Origin: Cotesia glomerata
Taxonomy: Eukaryota > Arthropoda > Insecta > Hymenoptera > Braconidae
Reading direction: 5' to 3'
NCBI RefSeq assembly: GCF_020080835.1
Contig: NC_058160.1
Coordinates: forward strand, 22,245,152 to 22,309,151
DNA length: 64,000 nt
Below the pieces are notes generated by a model. That model had not been told where the DNA came from and did no database searches. It was given only the letters and a program-made list of their open reading frames with translations. Of the stretch, positions 12,415-25,653 are shown piece by piece (within the stretch, counting starts at the first letter, position 1; each line of letters begins with the position of its first letter). Made by a program: the position numbers and the translations under genes.

Positions 12415-14517
12415 AGTAGAGCACGTTACTATGAACATATAGAGAGAAACAAGTGAAGCTAAAAAAGCGTGTAAATATAGAAGATGAGACTAGAAGTAAA
12501 TAGCAAAATAGCAATAACACCGTACAAAAACATCGCTATTTGAATTTCCAATTTGGTAATGTAATATTTGATTTTTTGCTTGTTAATTTTTCACTTCTAA
12601 TCCTAATATTTGCAATGAAATAATAATAATTTGCGGAGACAATACGAAGTAGATAATTTTCAGTTGATTCAATTTTCTTTGGAGTGAAATTTAATCCAAG
12701 GATTTTATTTATATTGTCAATAAAAAAAAACACCGTGAAATGAATTTATTTATTAAAAAAAAAAAAATAAAAAATAGTCGTAAATTAAAAAATGCGTAGT
12801 TAGAAATTTGAAAAATGAACATAACTTTTTACCTTAGTTTATGATAACAAATAAATTTTAATATTTAAAAAAAAGTGCATCAATAATTTTTCTAATTTCT
12901 ACAAGTAGCATTTTTTTCATAAAATCTCTCTATGATAATTTGTTTTTTAATAAATCATAAAAATTGCTATATTAAAGTTAATTTCAGTAACTAATTTTAT
13001 TTAACTAAATGTTTTTTTACTTTTCATATAAGAATTTATCAGAAAAACTTAAATAGAAAATAATCTTTGTGAAAATGTGGTTCAATGTTTCTCAAAAGTC
13101 AATTTTTATGGAAAAATAAAAATAATATTTTACAAAATTAAATTTGAGATACATTTTTTTGAATTATTTTATTAATTTAATAATTTAGCATATGAAACTT
13201 TCTTTAGCTAAATTTTATTTCAGTCTAAGAACTCCGAAAATGGAATGTTACACTTCTTTACTCAGATACTCTTAGTGATTGAAGTAAAAATTCACTCCGA
13301 ATTCACTCCCGATTTCTCACAGAGTAATATTAGTCATAAATTTTTCAAACCTATTATTATTATTCTTATTATTATAAAATTCACAAACTATCATAATCAA
13401 CAATGGATTGGTTTTGAGGAAAACCAAACATTCAATGATCTTTTTAGTTTTTTTTAACTCTTGAAATTTTTGCAACAATGTTTGACGAGTAAGTAGGGGC
13501 CGTCAAAAAATCCTCGGTTAGCGATGAAAGGCTTTAATTTTTGACGATATTATTGGAAATGTTAACGAATACATGAATATACATGTATAATATAAACATA
13601 AACGTGAAAAAGTATAACGAATAATAAAAATTAATGTCACATATGGAGGCTCTAAATTTTTTATGTAACACTCTGGAGGGCGATAAAAAAATGCGCTCAA
13701 AAGCCATAAATTTTTTCAGCGAATGTTCTAAATCAGAGGTGGATGGTGGTATATATAAAATGATATGGAAGTGGAATTGAAATTATTGTTCAGTGTGAGG
13801 TGTGCTGAATATAATAAAGATTTACAGTGGGTTATTACAATGGTTTATTGTTTTGAGGATTGAATCAAATAATGGTATAGGTGGAGATTGTAATTAGAGT
13901 TTGATTTTTCAAAAATTTTTAATTTAAATAATGTATTAATTGCTTAATTAATGAGTTATAATTCAAAATTAAAACTTTCTGAGTTAAAATTATTAACTAA
14001 CATTGAATTTGAGATTATAATATTTATCCTAAAATATAAAATTCATGATTGAATTCAAGTTAAGTGTCGAAATTTATTGACATCGAAAAAAATGGACCCC
14101 GCTTCCTTATTGGTTAAGGTTAAAGCGCGCAATTTAAAATTATAGTTTTTGTTATAAAATTTATAAGAAATTTATTTTAAAAAGATTTTGAATTTATATA
14201 AGACAGATAAAAATCAAGCGAAAAAAGGATGAGCCGAAAAGAGGTAAAATTTGAATTTATACAAAACATGTTATCTTACATATTGGCCTGACGTTATATT
14301 TATATTTATGTATATTTTTCTTCTTTGTAGCGAAGTATTGGATTTAAAATTGTATCTTATTGAGAAAAGTTTCGAGAGAACTTGTTCACTTTTCAGAATG
14401 CATGGGTTATTTACGAGGGAAATTCAAAGAATCACTACACTGATTTAAGGCAGGACTTTCGAGTTTTATTATTAACTTCCTGAACTCCATTGTAAATCGC
14501 GACATAATGTAAAACTA
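12412..14517. other. AT-rich intronic sequence, nothing recognised
   Basis: Many A/T homopolymers, several short ORFs without coding character and no clear splice-bounded exon or repeat. Confidence 0.4.
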
Positions 14518-15208
14518 CACGGAAAAAAAGTGGCTTTAAAATTTCATCAGGTGATACAAAAATTGTATCACCTGTGAAGTCAATAGAGGTGATGCTAAAT
14601 TTACGCCACCCGGTGATACAATTTTTGTATCTAATGTATTTTAAATGGGTCTAACTTGACGGTAATATTCATACCCTCAAACCTTGAAATAAATTTTTTA
14701 AGACAATATTTTTTTAGCATTGAACATACAAAGTCATCGGCCATGTGATTTTCACGTTTTTTTTATAACAAATTCTTAATAAATAAAAAACTACATACGA
14801 CACAAAACATCAACAACAAATATAACCTATACAATATTCAGGCGCATGCGTGTAGCGCACTCATAATTTACTTCACTGTGATGTGGAATCTACATCACGG
14901 TGATACAATATTTGTATCACCTCAAACCAAAACTAACGCCACTCGTACAATTGGATTATTACATCATTAGTGACCCGACAAAAAATATTTATATATATTT
15001 ATATATAAATTGGTTATATATGATTATATATGAAAAATGGCCAAATATAATCATATCTAATTATATATAACAATATTTAATTATATATTTATTACATCTA
15101 ATTAATTATTGGGTTAATTTTATGGATAGAATATTTAATATGGTCCTACGCAATTCTGTGTAACCAATTAAAATGCAAAAAAAAAATATCTAGATATAAT
15201 TTTATAGC

Positions 15209-15290
15209 TATAGCACCAGCAGTCACCCATCCAACTATTAACCCTGCTCAATGCTGCTTAACTTGGGTGATCTCCGTGCGTCTTGAAGTA
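15209..15290 (-). pseudogene. 5S rRNA-derived fragment
   Basis: The minus strand reads GATCACCCAAGTTAAGCAGC, then ATTGAGCAGGGTTAATAG, then TTGGATGGGTGACTGC. This follows the central 5S rRNA order GATCACCGAAGTTAAGCAGC / GGTTAGTA / TTGGATGGGTGACC, which includes the internal polymerase III control region. The ends of 5S rRNA are absent and several bases differ, so it is not a functional 5S gene. It could be the head of a 5S-derived SINE or a captured 5S piece. Confidence 0.75.
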
Positions 15291-15654
15291 TCTGTCTGCT
15301 GTGCTGCTGTCTTAGATGATAATGATTCTATGATCTACATAATGTATCATATGAGTTTATCATAAATGGAATATAAAAATTGATTTTAATATATATTTGG
15401 ATAGTCATTATTCATAATTTATTTATTTTACCGAATTTCATTATAATATAACACTTATTTAAATAATAAAATAAATAATGATTTTACTATTAGGTAGTAG
15501 CAGAGCAGACCAAAACATCTCATAGGAAATGTGACAAATTTTGTATTTCAGAATTATTCAAACCTAATTATAAACATCATTTTACACTTTTTGTGATTAC
15601 CAAAAAAAAATTTTTATGTCTGTTAATTATATATAAGCATATATAATTATATAT

Positions 15655-16098
15655 GGGACTATATACAATCTTGCATGGCTGTGTATTGCTCCATATATAG
15701 TCATATATAATTATATCTGATTATATATAACCTCATATACAATTCCATATATAATCATGTATGATTATATATAATTCTATATACTTATATATAATTGTAT
15801 ATGGAACTATATATAATCCTGCATGGTTGTATATTGCTCCATATATAGTCATATATAATTATATATGATTATATATAACCTCATATAAAATTCCATATAT
15901 AATCATGTATGATTATATATAATTCTATATACTTATATATAATTGTATATGGAACTGTATATAATCCTGCATGGTTGTATATTGCTCCATATATAGTCAC
16001 ATATAATTATATATGATTATATATAACCTCATATACAATTCCATATATAATCATGTATGATTATATATAATTATGTATGATCATATATAATTGTATAT
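15655..16098. repeat. 148-bp tandem repeat, three copies
   Basis: Units begin at 15655, 15803 and 15951 with GGGACTATATACAATCTTGC, GGAACTATATATAATCCTGC and GGAACTGTATATAATCCTGC. Each unit is built from ATATATAATTATATATGATT-type words and can itself fold extensively. The third copy degrades near 16060-16100. Confidence 0.85.
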
Positions 16099-16210
16099 AA
16101 TTATATATGATTACATATATAATCATATATGATTATATACAATTATATATAATTATATAGAAACATTTTTTCTCGGGGATGCAATTTTTAAATAAACTTT
16201 TTTTTCCGTG

Positions 16211-17049
16211 TACCTATTTGAAAAAGGTCTGACCAGGTATATTAAGCTTCAAGATGAAATGAGAATAATTTATAAATTCCTTAATTTTATCGTGATTCAA
16301 TTCATTAAAAAAATAATTTCATTTAATCAATAGGTCAGAATAAGTTTTAAACAAATTCAATAAACTAATTAACAGATCAATCGTGTGAATGTTTGCTTGA
16401 TGTTCGATGCAATTGATGAGTTAATAGCAACGTAGCGAGCGTTAACTAGTTTCTATAAAATTTATAATTTAATATTTTTGTTTGGACTTTTTCCCGCGAT
16501 CGATGATAATAACTTTCAAGAACTTTTAACTCGATAGAACAAAAGTAGCTTTCGGTCATTCTCTTTACTTACTTATCACCGATTTCATTATTATTTTTCA
16601 ACTGGTTGTGTTATTAAAAAGAAATATTTAAGTAAATGGTCAGTTTCGAAACTTTCCGCTTTTCTTCCTATTGAAACTTTTGCCAGCGTCCAGATTTGTT
16701 AACATGATAAAAATCAGTCGATGGGCATTTCAAAAGATTAAAATAAAAGACCTTAACATGGTTTAGGGTTTCTTAAATATTTTACTCAGAATTTGGATAT
16801 TTTAGAATAAAAATAATGTTTTAAGAATTTTAATATTTATACAAAATTGTCATACACAGAAAAAGAAAGATTACTTGAGCCAAGAAAATTAATGGGAATG
16901 ATCGAAACAGTCTCAAATAAAATTTATCTTGAAACAAAAAAATTGTTTTCTCTACTGAAGAATTTATTTTTTCTGTGCAAGTCAGAAGAAACAAAAACTG
17001 ACCAGCAATATCTAAAATTAAAATTAAAATCGTTCCAATTTTTAAAATG

Positions 17050-17081
<32 letters not shown>

Positions 17082-17620
17082 AACTCGATTAAACATTGCT
17101 TTTGCTAGTAACCACAAAAAAGTATCTCTGTTAAAAAATTGATACCGATAAAATTGTAATTAAAACTAAAAAAAATAAAAATTCAATATTATTTCTGGTA
17201 ACATAAAAAATTTCTGAAACGATCTGAAGCAATAAAAAAGAATCTGTCAAAAAAGAGCGGTAAAACTTTTTACACTAAATTCTCCCACACAAAGGACTCA
17301 TGAAATGAAGAATAACTTACATATAAAATTCTTTCTTATTCACTTTTAATATTTTCCTCTCGTTGATTCCGTAATTTTGGTGAAAAAGAAAGTTTACTAA
17401 AATTTTCTTTCATATTGAAATGACCCGTGGGGTCTGAAATTGTCTTCTCGAAAAAATTTCATCTCAACTTTTGTTTTGTTTCTATTTTCTCATTTTTCCC
17501 ATAACTTTAATTTTATTCAGCCTATTCAATATTTAATACGTACTTATTAATATTAGTTATTATAGTTATTATTAATATCAATTATCAATAGAATTTTTAA
17601 TCGATTATATATCTACATAT
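16211..17620. other. AT-rich intronic sequence with a poly-T tract
   Basis: It contains a run of about 28 T at 17049-17076. The lysine/phenylalanine-rich ORFs across it are composition artefacts. No gene was supported. Confidence 0.45.
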
Positions 17621-17859
17621 CTTACACGTAGATTCTTATATGATCATGTTGGTTACGCCCCTGTGTTGCGAATCGATCGCCACGAAGGTAGAACTTGGTG
17701 TGCGCGTACTCTCTCGCGCCATATATGGCTTATCATATAGGAATTATTGAGGGTACGGTGTACGGTGCACACTTGTATGTATATAATCCGAAGCGCTAAA
17801 GAAATAAAGTGTGGTAATCTTTCCCGTATATGACAGTCAGCATTCAGCGAAATAATAAC

Positions 17860-17896
<37 letters not shown>

Positions 17897-18520
17897 TTGA
17901 AGGAGTTGAGAAAAATGAAAAATTAGATAAGAGATAACAATTATATACTATCGGACCCGTTTTGAATTTCCATCCAATTACTGTCAAAAATTCACACAAA
18001 AGTCCAATTAAAATTGAAATCTAAATTTCCTTCATATCATATTCAACAATAAAATGAAAAATAATATATTAGAGTAATATTAATAATAAATATTTGGAGA
18101 TAAGTATAATAAAGTAGATCCATTATGGATCAGATAAAATTTAATTGTTTTCGGGTAAATTGTGACAAGAGCATGAAACCATTGTAAACCCGAACCTGGT
18201 TAAAACCATACGGAGAAATTTGATAAATGGTTTTGTACAAAGTCTAACAGATATGCTATACAATATGCTTCATTTCGCTTATTCTCCATCCTTCATCCTT
18301 CGTCTAAGTATAAGGATTCTATCTTTAGAAAAATGAGATAGATTAAAGGAGTCGAGGCGTACGAAAATACGAGCATATATGTAGTGCATGAGTTAGAATA
18401 GAGGGATGTAATGGTTGACTCGGTGATTTGAAGTGGAAAGAAAGGGGAGCCAAATGATGGGCAAGACTCGGATGGACCTGTATTCGTAAGTAAAAGTATT
18501 ACTTTTTATTTTATTTTTCT
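17621..18520. other. Unique intronic island with (AAT)n
   Basis: GC-richer unique stretches, for example GTTGCGAATCGATCGCCACG at about 17663 and TGTGCGCGTACTCTCTCGCG at about 17699. An (AAT)n microsatellite lies at 17853-17896. Possible regulatory sequence; no coding frame. Confidence 0.35.
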
Positions 18521-19551
18521 TATTTCTGGAGAGAGAGAATCTCAGGAGTTTTATCTAATATATACATGCAGTAACTTTATTTCGTATCAGCTATCTGTAA
18601 TCCATGAAAAATCCAAGCGAGCGAATTTATTTTTTTTTATCATCACTTTCCAATAAATTTGAATTTAATTCTTGATCGGAAAAGGAGGATGTGTTCGAGG
18701 GTAGAATTTAATAATAAAATGAAAATTTATCACATAGTTGTTTTTTTTTTTTTTAGTTTTTACGGATATTTCTGTTTAACATGCGATTAAGGAATATTTT
18801 CATCGGAGATTATCTGTAAATAAAAAATATTTACACTATGTACGTTTGGTTTTTATTTTGTTGAATTGTATACTTATAGGTTATAGGTCAAGTGAAATAA
18901 AAAATAAATTTAGAAATTTTATGGTATGATTTAATCCATTAATAATTTTGAGACGCAGAAATATTTTCCAGAATTCGAGAGCTAGAACGAATGTAATGCA
19001 ATGAGTGTTATTTAAAGTTTCTGAGGTATTTCTATTCTGCATATATTTATATTTAGATATAATATATAATACTAGTAGATAGAGTTAAGAAGCGGCGTTA
19101 ATGAAAATTATATTTGTATCTAAAACCCGGAGAAAATGTTGGTACAATTGAGGAAATAATTTCTTGAGTTATTTAATGTAGCGAAAAAAAGAATGCTTAA
19201 TTATAATGGTTATCCTGGAAATAGTTTTAATAATAAATTTATTTTATATTCTATCATTGCGAAATAAAAATCATATTAATACGCTTTTCAACTTTCTTTA
19301 AATTTATTAACCAAACTTTTACTTTCAGTTCACGGAAAAAAGTTTAGCGCGTCTATTGATGGTCAAATTAATGAATATTCACGATTTATTTCGCATCATT
19401 ATTTAAGAATAATAGTATTATTTATAAAAATTGCTGTATGACTTCAAAAAATGTGTTTGTTTTTATATTTGAAATGAATGTTATCAATTATATAATTACT
19501 AGATTATTTTTTGTAATAAACGGATCATTTTCCTCACTTTGAATATTTGTA
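18521..19551. other. AT-rich intronic sequence, nothing recognised
   Basis: No ORF, RNA gene or recognisable repeat. Confidence 0.4.
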
Positions 19552-20208
19552 CACGGAAAAAAAATTTCGTTCTGGTAACCTAACTGTAGAGTTACCACAA
19601 CTATACACAGTTTATTGTTCGTTGTAGAGTTACAGTAAAAAAATGTTATTTAGTTCTGATAACTAAATGTTGTTGAGCTCTCAGAGCTCTACGGGATTGT
19701 TCTCAGAGCCAAACGGTATAGTTGGGAGCGCTCTACGTTGCGCAGTAGTGGAGTGCGCTGACATATTTCATAACTTTCTAAAATCACAAACAGAATTATT
19801 TTGTTACTAATCCATATTATTAAAAATATATAAGGACAATTAAGTTCCCAATTTATTTATTTAAGGAAATAGGTTTTTTTTTTTTGTCAAATTGAATTTC
19901 GTTAGAACAGTTTTATATTTATGGTTTTTCAAGGTTCATTTGCAGTGACTGTTAATTTAATTTATTAGTTGAATATATTGTGATAAGTGATAAGTTATTG
20001 GAATACATTAAAAAGATGACCCCATTTAACACAAAATAAAATTTGTTTTCGTTTATTTATCTTTTCTTGTGCATATACGGTAGTGATTTTATGTCCAATA
20101 TTTATTGATATAATTAAGAAAATAAGATAATTTTGTGACGACCATATTTTTATTTTACAAATAATTTTTATTTGTAATATAAATTCTATTATTATTTTAT
20201 TTCTATCA

Positions 20209-20479
20209 CACTGATAGAAGGATTTATTTGTATTAAATAATATTTGTTCATAGTTAACAAATCATTTATTAGAGGCCACTTTTTAGTATTAAACAAATAT
20301 TTCTTAGTATTTAAAATAATTTGATTGTATTTAATAAATCTGATATTCATTTATTAAATATTAATAAATCTTTTTAAATACTAAGAAATATTTGTTAAGG
20401 ACTAAAAAATGGCTTTTAATAAATGATTTGTTAAATATTAACAAATATTTTTAACTATAAATAAATCCTTCTATCAGTG
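20209..20479. mobile_element. Palindromic MITE, copy 1 (271 bp)
   Basis: Ends are CACTGATAGAAGGATTTATT and AATAAATCCTTCTATCAGTG. The whole element is close to one long inverted repeat centred near 20345. It is the same family and length as 44226-44496. Confidence 0.85.
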
Positions 20480-20591
20480 TATAATACTATTCTTATTTGT
20501 CATATACAATTATTGTTGGCAATATAAATTCATTCTGCCGCATGTATTTATTAAATTATCAATGCTAAATCGTAAAAAAAATTATTAAGCA

Positions 20592-20851
20592 CACTGATAG
20601 AAGGATTTCTTAGCATTTAAGAAGATTTCTTTGTATTTAAGAAATATTTCTTAGTAGTTATATTTCTTAATATTTAAAAAATATTTCTTAGTATTTAAGA
20701 AATATTTCTTTGTATTTAAGAAATATTTCTTAGTAGTTATATTTCTTAATATTTAAGAAATATTTTTTAAATACTAAGAAATGATGTTTAAGAAATGATT
20801 TCTTAAATACAAAGAAATCTTTTTAAATACTAAGAAATCCTTCTATCAATG
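20592..20851. mobile_element. Palindromic MITE, copy 2 (260 bp)
   Basis: It begins CACTGATAGAAGGATTTCTT and ends AAGAAATCCTTCTATCAATG. The interior is iterated TTTAAGAAATATTTCTTAGT-like words. It is a sister of copy 1 with a different internal word (TTCTTA in place of TTATTT). Confidence 0.8.
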
Positions 20852-21097
20852 CAGACTTCCAAAAATTTGTTATAGTCTCAGAACGATCCTGTAGAGTTGT
20901 GAGAGGTAAATAACGTTTAGCTCTCAGAGCTCAACGATGTAGAGTTGCAGGAGCCAAACGGTATTGTTACTATAAGAATACGTTAACCTACTGGAACTTT
21001 TTACAGCTAACTAACTACTATAGAGTTCCTATAGCAAAATTTTTTTCTCCGTGTATGATACAAATTAACCAATATTTGATTACATTATTATAACTAA

Positions 21098-22755
21098 CTA
21101 GACGACCCGGTGAACTTCGTATCACCTACATATATTTGTGAAAAGTATAGTCAAAATTTAATACAAAATTCTTATTTACATTCAATGCAACATAGTTATA
21201 CACTTAATCAATTTAAAGCTTTTTGATGGACTACATTTTTTATCTTTTTTTGCGGTGCGTAAATATATAAAGATCATGGTTTTCCGATTCACGAACACAG
21301 GACGTATAATTTCCCATGCACGAAACAGGGAAACTCCGATTTGATTCCGCAAATTTTCAACGACTGGCCTGGCGATTTATTTATGATCGTCAGTGCGGTT
21401 TGAACGTGAGATAGCTCGTCCCACATTTCATTAACTGGCATGACCTTAGTCAGGTCGTCTTCTCCTTGGTATTTTGAAACAATAACAATAAAAAAGTTCT
21501 TACGCGCTGACAAACTGATAATAGATTTTATTAATCGGCTTGAAATTAATAATCAAGTGTTTGAAAAATGCATTCATTTTCAACCGTTACATTTCCGTAA
21601 TCATAAAATCAATTAATTAGTTATGTGATTAGCAAAAATAACATGTATAAAGTTCTTAGTCCGTTGACTGAATAACTACATGTCATGTTAAGTTTTGAAA
21701 ACCTTACAAAATGACTTTTTCCTCGCTGCCAAAGAGATGATTGTTGTAAGGAAGTTTTTATTAAATGTTATTGAAGTTTAATAGATATGTCCTTAATTTC
21801 ATGTAGCAAAAAGTCATAGTTTATGAACAAAAATATTTTTACATTCTACTCACCACTCTGACACAACCTACATATCAATTGAATTATCACGAAATTCGTT
21901 TTTGGTTGAAATCTAATCATTGACTAAGAAAAATATTTAAATCGGTTGACCTTGAAGGCTATCCCTGTAATTTCCTGTATCTCTTGAGATTCTTTAAATT
22001 TTATATCTGTAGGAACTGTATTTGAAGAATATGAATTTTTTGACAATTATCACTTCCGCACTCCTATGCGGGGAAAGAATTTCGTAAGATCCTATTCGAG
22101 ATGATGTCTACATTGTAAATAAAAGATTCCAACAAAACTTTGAGTCCATAAAAACTATCGATTGGAAATGAGAAATTTTCATGGCTAACGCCCCCGCAAT
22201 CCCTTTTGAGGTTGGAATTTGATAAAATCCACTCTTAGCTGAACTTAACATCATACACGAAGATTCCTATTAAATTTGGAGTCTGTAGAAGTTAAAGTTT
22301 GAAAATGAAAACTTAACATTCTAACACCCACCCCCGTAATCCTTATTGGGGGTGGGTTGTAAAATCCGCTCTTAGATCATTTCCGCATCACATATGGAAG
22401 ACTCCACCTAAATTTTTCGTCTGTAGGATTTACAATTTGAAAGTTAAATCCACCCCCGCAACCCCCTGTGGAGCGAGCTATCGTAAAATTCGTTCATAGA
22501 TTATTTCTATATCTCTTACAAAAGATTCCTACCAAATTTGGGAACCCTATAGGAGCTATAGTTCAAAAACGGGAATAATTCATTGTTAACGCTCCCGCAA
22601 TCCCCTTTGAGGGTAGATTTTTTAAAAATTTTTTTATATACAAACCTTCTCCTTACAATTCTGAAGATAACGAAAAAAAATTTAGCTCAATCGGTCCAGC
22701 CGTTCTCAAGTGATGCGTGGACATACATGCGGCATTTTATTTTTATTTATATAGA
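21098..22755 (-). mobile_element. Helitron, internally deleted, with helicase remnant
   Basis: On the minus strand the element starts TCTATATAAATAAAAATAAA after an A. It ends with ATACGAAGTTCACCGGGTCG then TCTAG before a T. This 5' TC / 3' CTAG with A|T insertion and no target duplication is the Helitron signature. The 21231-21513 region on the minus strand encodes a decayed piece of a Helitron PIF1-like helicase C-terminus (INKSPGQSLKICG, FPCFVHGKLYVLCS, then LYIF). Stops and frame drift show it is dead. Confidence 0.8.
21231..21513 (-). pseudogene. Helitron PIF1-like helicase C-terminal remnant
   Basis: Motifs INKSPGQSLKICG and FVHGKLYVLCS correspond to the last helicase motifs of Helitron Rep/helicase proteins (family form NKSQGQSL...HGQLYVACSR). 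The arginine after CS is lost, and downstream residues (ESENHDLYIF) lead into a stop. Confidence 0.7.
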
Positions 22756-22783
22756 TAAAAACTGATATAAAAATTCAGAAAAA

Positions 22784-23040
22784 AATTTGGAAAACGATTG
22801 ACCCTAACGGCCATCCCGGCAACTTCCCGCTAATTCCATACTTAAGCGCTTAAAATTGCACTTATTACTTTTTGCGCTTTTCGAGCTCATAAATATAATT
22901 TTCGTGTCATTTTGAGCTATCCAAGCTCATTCAAAAAATTATTATCGTTAAGACGTGAGTAAAGAAAAAAAAAAACAGGGTGAAAACAATAACTTCCTAA
23001 TTTTTGAAAATCTTCGATTTTGTTAGTGGGAAGTTAAAAA
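22784..23040 (-). repeat. GAGCTC/(GT)n repeat family, short truncated copy
   Basis: Reverse orientation. The right end GGAAAACGATTGACCCTAAC...GGCAACTTCCCGCTAA is at 22789-22833, and the left end CTTCCTAATTTTTGAAAATC...GTGGGAAGTTAAAAA at 22994-23038. The (GT)n and body modules are missing, so only the two ends and the AGCTC segment remain. Confidence 0.65.
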
Positions 23041-23812
<772 letters not shown>

Positions 23813-24785
23813 ATGAATAAAATATTAATAAATATAAGTTTTCAAACTTATAAAAATTTTAATAGTTTCCGTCATAAAAGTTTCAAGTCCCTTACATTAT
23901 ATTATACCGAGGCTAATTTCAAAAAATTTCGATTTATATTGTCCTTTCAGTACCGTGGATAATTTTGATTTTTGTTATACACTTTTTTTGTTATCATTTA
24001 ACAAAGACTCTTTGAATTTGGCTATTTGCATTGATTTAGAGTTCTTCTTTGTAAAATTTAAAGCGCAAGTTTATGTTCGATGTATTCGACCTGTTAAATA
24101 TAAAACTAAACATATTGACACAAAAACTTTGACCATTTTGCGCATTTAACATTCAGGGAAGATTTTCAGTCTTATCTGAAATTTATACACTTTGTATTGC
24201 TTTTGCTCAATCAATTTCACTAACCAAATGTTGTGTAGTGATTCTTTTAAATAAAGTTTGCACATTAAACTTTTATTTTGATTCGAGCAATTAAAAGTTT
24301 CTTTAGTTCCAAAAAAATCATATTATCTTGCACCAGAATGTTTTTTTTCTCAGCGTTTTATTGCCTGCAGTAAATTAATTTTTTTCCTTCCAATAACTTA
24401 ATGGAATTGATGCAGAAAAACAGGTCAAGTTTTGATAATAAAAAAAATTTATAACAAAAATATAAAGAAAATATATTCAAAATAAAAGAATCATATATAA
24501 AATATATTCAATATAAATCGTGGAAATATGTAAGAAATACATGAATGAAAATAAAAACAATGTAAACAAGAATTTGATCAATAATATTTTTGTCTAGGTT
24601 ACTCAAATAATATTTTTTCGTACCATCATTGTCGGAAAATTTCAAATAACCACTGATAAAAAGGTTAGCTTGTCTTAAGAGAAAAAATTTTCCGCTAAGA
24701 AATTAATTTTTTTAAGTCAATAAAAAAATGTTTAAACTAAGAAAAATGTACTCAAACCAAGAAAAATTTGGCTTAAGAATTTTTT
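23813..24785. other. AT-rich intronic sequence, nothing recognised
   Basis: No gene. A small palindromic relic with TTAAGAGAAAAAATTTTCC and AAGAAAAATTTGGCTTAAG words lies near 24650-24780. Confidence 0.4.
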
Positions 24786-24927
24786 AACTTCCCGCTAAGA
24801 AAATTGAAAATTTTCAAAAATCGGAAAGTTACTGTTTTCACCCCGTTTTTCGAAAATCGAGTTTTCATCAGATCTCGACGTTTTGAGGTTCTAGGAAGCT
24901 TTCCTGATAATTTCCGCGGTGATGTCA

Positions 24928-24993
<66 letters not shown>

Positions 24994-25653
24994 CTCTCAT
25001 AACTTTTGAACGGATCATCCGATTCTATCGAAATAAGTGGCGTTTTGAAGAGTTACTTTGCCCCTAAAATTCTGATACTAATTTACAGAATTTTAGTCGA
25101 TCAATTTTGAGAAATCTCTAAAATAAAATTTCCAAAAATTCGTTTTTTTCAAATATCTTTTAAACCCCTGAACCGATCAATTCCAAAAACTAATCAGCTC
25201 TTAACCTCAAAAAACCACGTCGATTGCCACCAGCCTGGTCAAAATCGGTTAATTTGTTCGTGAAATATCGTTATCGAAAAAAATTGAAAAAAATGTTTTT
25301 TTCAGAATTTCTATGAAATTTTTAGTCTGACCAGTCTACGCTTAAAGGTTTTCCAAAGAACTCAAAAAACTGCGTTGAATGCCGTAAACCGCGAGGAAAT
25401 CGGTTAATTCATTCAAAAGTTATTGCGGTTTGAAAATTCAAAAAATAGTGTTCTATAAAACTTCCATTAGCTTTTTGAGCTTGAAGAGCTCAAAAGCACA
25501 GAACAGCGATTTATTTAAGCTCGGAGAGCTCAAAATTACACATAAATTATATTTTTGAGCTCGAAGAGCTTAAAAAATAAGTGAATTGTTGAGCACTTAG
25601 GTATGGAGGTAGCGGGAAGTTGCAGGGATGGCCTTTAGGGTCAACCGTTTTCC
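24786..25653 (+). repeat. GAGCTC/(GT)n repeat family copy
   Basis: The left end AACTTCCCGCTAAGAAAATT is followed by a hairpin with AAAATCGGAAAGTT, then TCATCAGATCTCGACG and (GT)n at about 24929-24988. Next come the body (TCGATTGCCACC, CGTTATCGAAAAA) and three GAGCTC-type palindromes near 25480-25570. The right end GCGGGAAGTTGCAGGGATGG...TCAACCGTTTTCC is present. Full-length structure. Confidence 0.8.

Larger units (their letters stand above)
14518..16210. mobile_element. Tc1/mariner-type non-autonomous element, TA-flanked
   Basis: It begins CACGGAAAAAAAGTGG after a TA and ends TTTTTTTTCCGTG before a TA, so it has inverted ends and a TA target duplication. Internal inverted copies of GGTGATACAAAAATTGTATC lie near both ends. 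A diverged relative is at 27428-27900. The centre is expanded by AT palindromic low-complexity sequence, a 5S-like piece and a 148-bp tandem array. No transposase is visible. Confidence 0.65.
19552..21053. mobile_element. Tc1/mariner-type non-autonomous element with nested MITEs
   Basis: The left end CACGGAAAAAAAATTTCG follows TA, and the right end AAATTTTTTTCTCCGTG precedes TA. Outer arms carry inverted GTAGAGTTAC / AGAGCTCTACG-type motifs (19580-19760 and 20880-21030). Two palindromic MITEs (20209-20479 and 20592-20851) sit inside. No transposase ORF. Confidence 0.65.

Noticed and set aside
12099..12520. ORFs with long Tyr-Ile runs on both strands
   Set aside because: Produced by the (TA)n microsatellite.
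15655..16098. CRISPR-like direct repeats
   Set aside because: Contiguous 148-bp tandem units with no unique spacers, in a eukaryotic genome.
24773..25067. ORFs with Thr-His or Val-Cys runs (also 41407-41682)
   Set aside because: Translation of (GT)n inside repeat copies.
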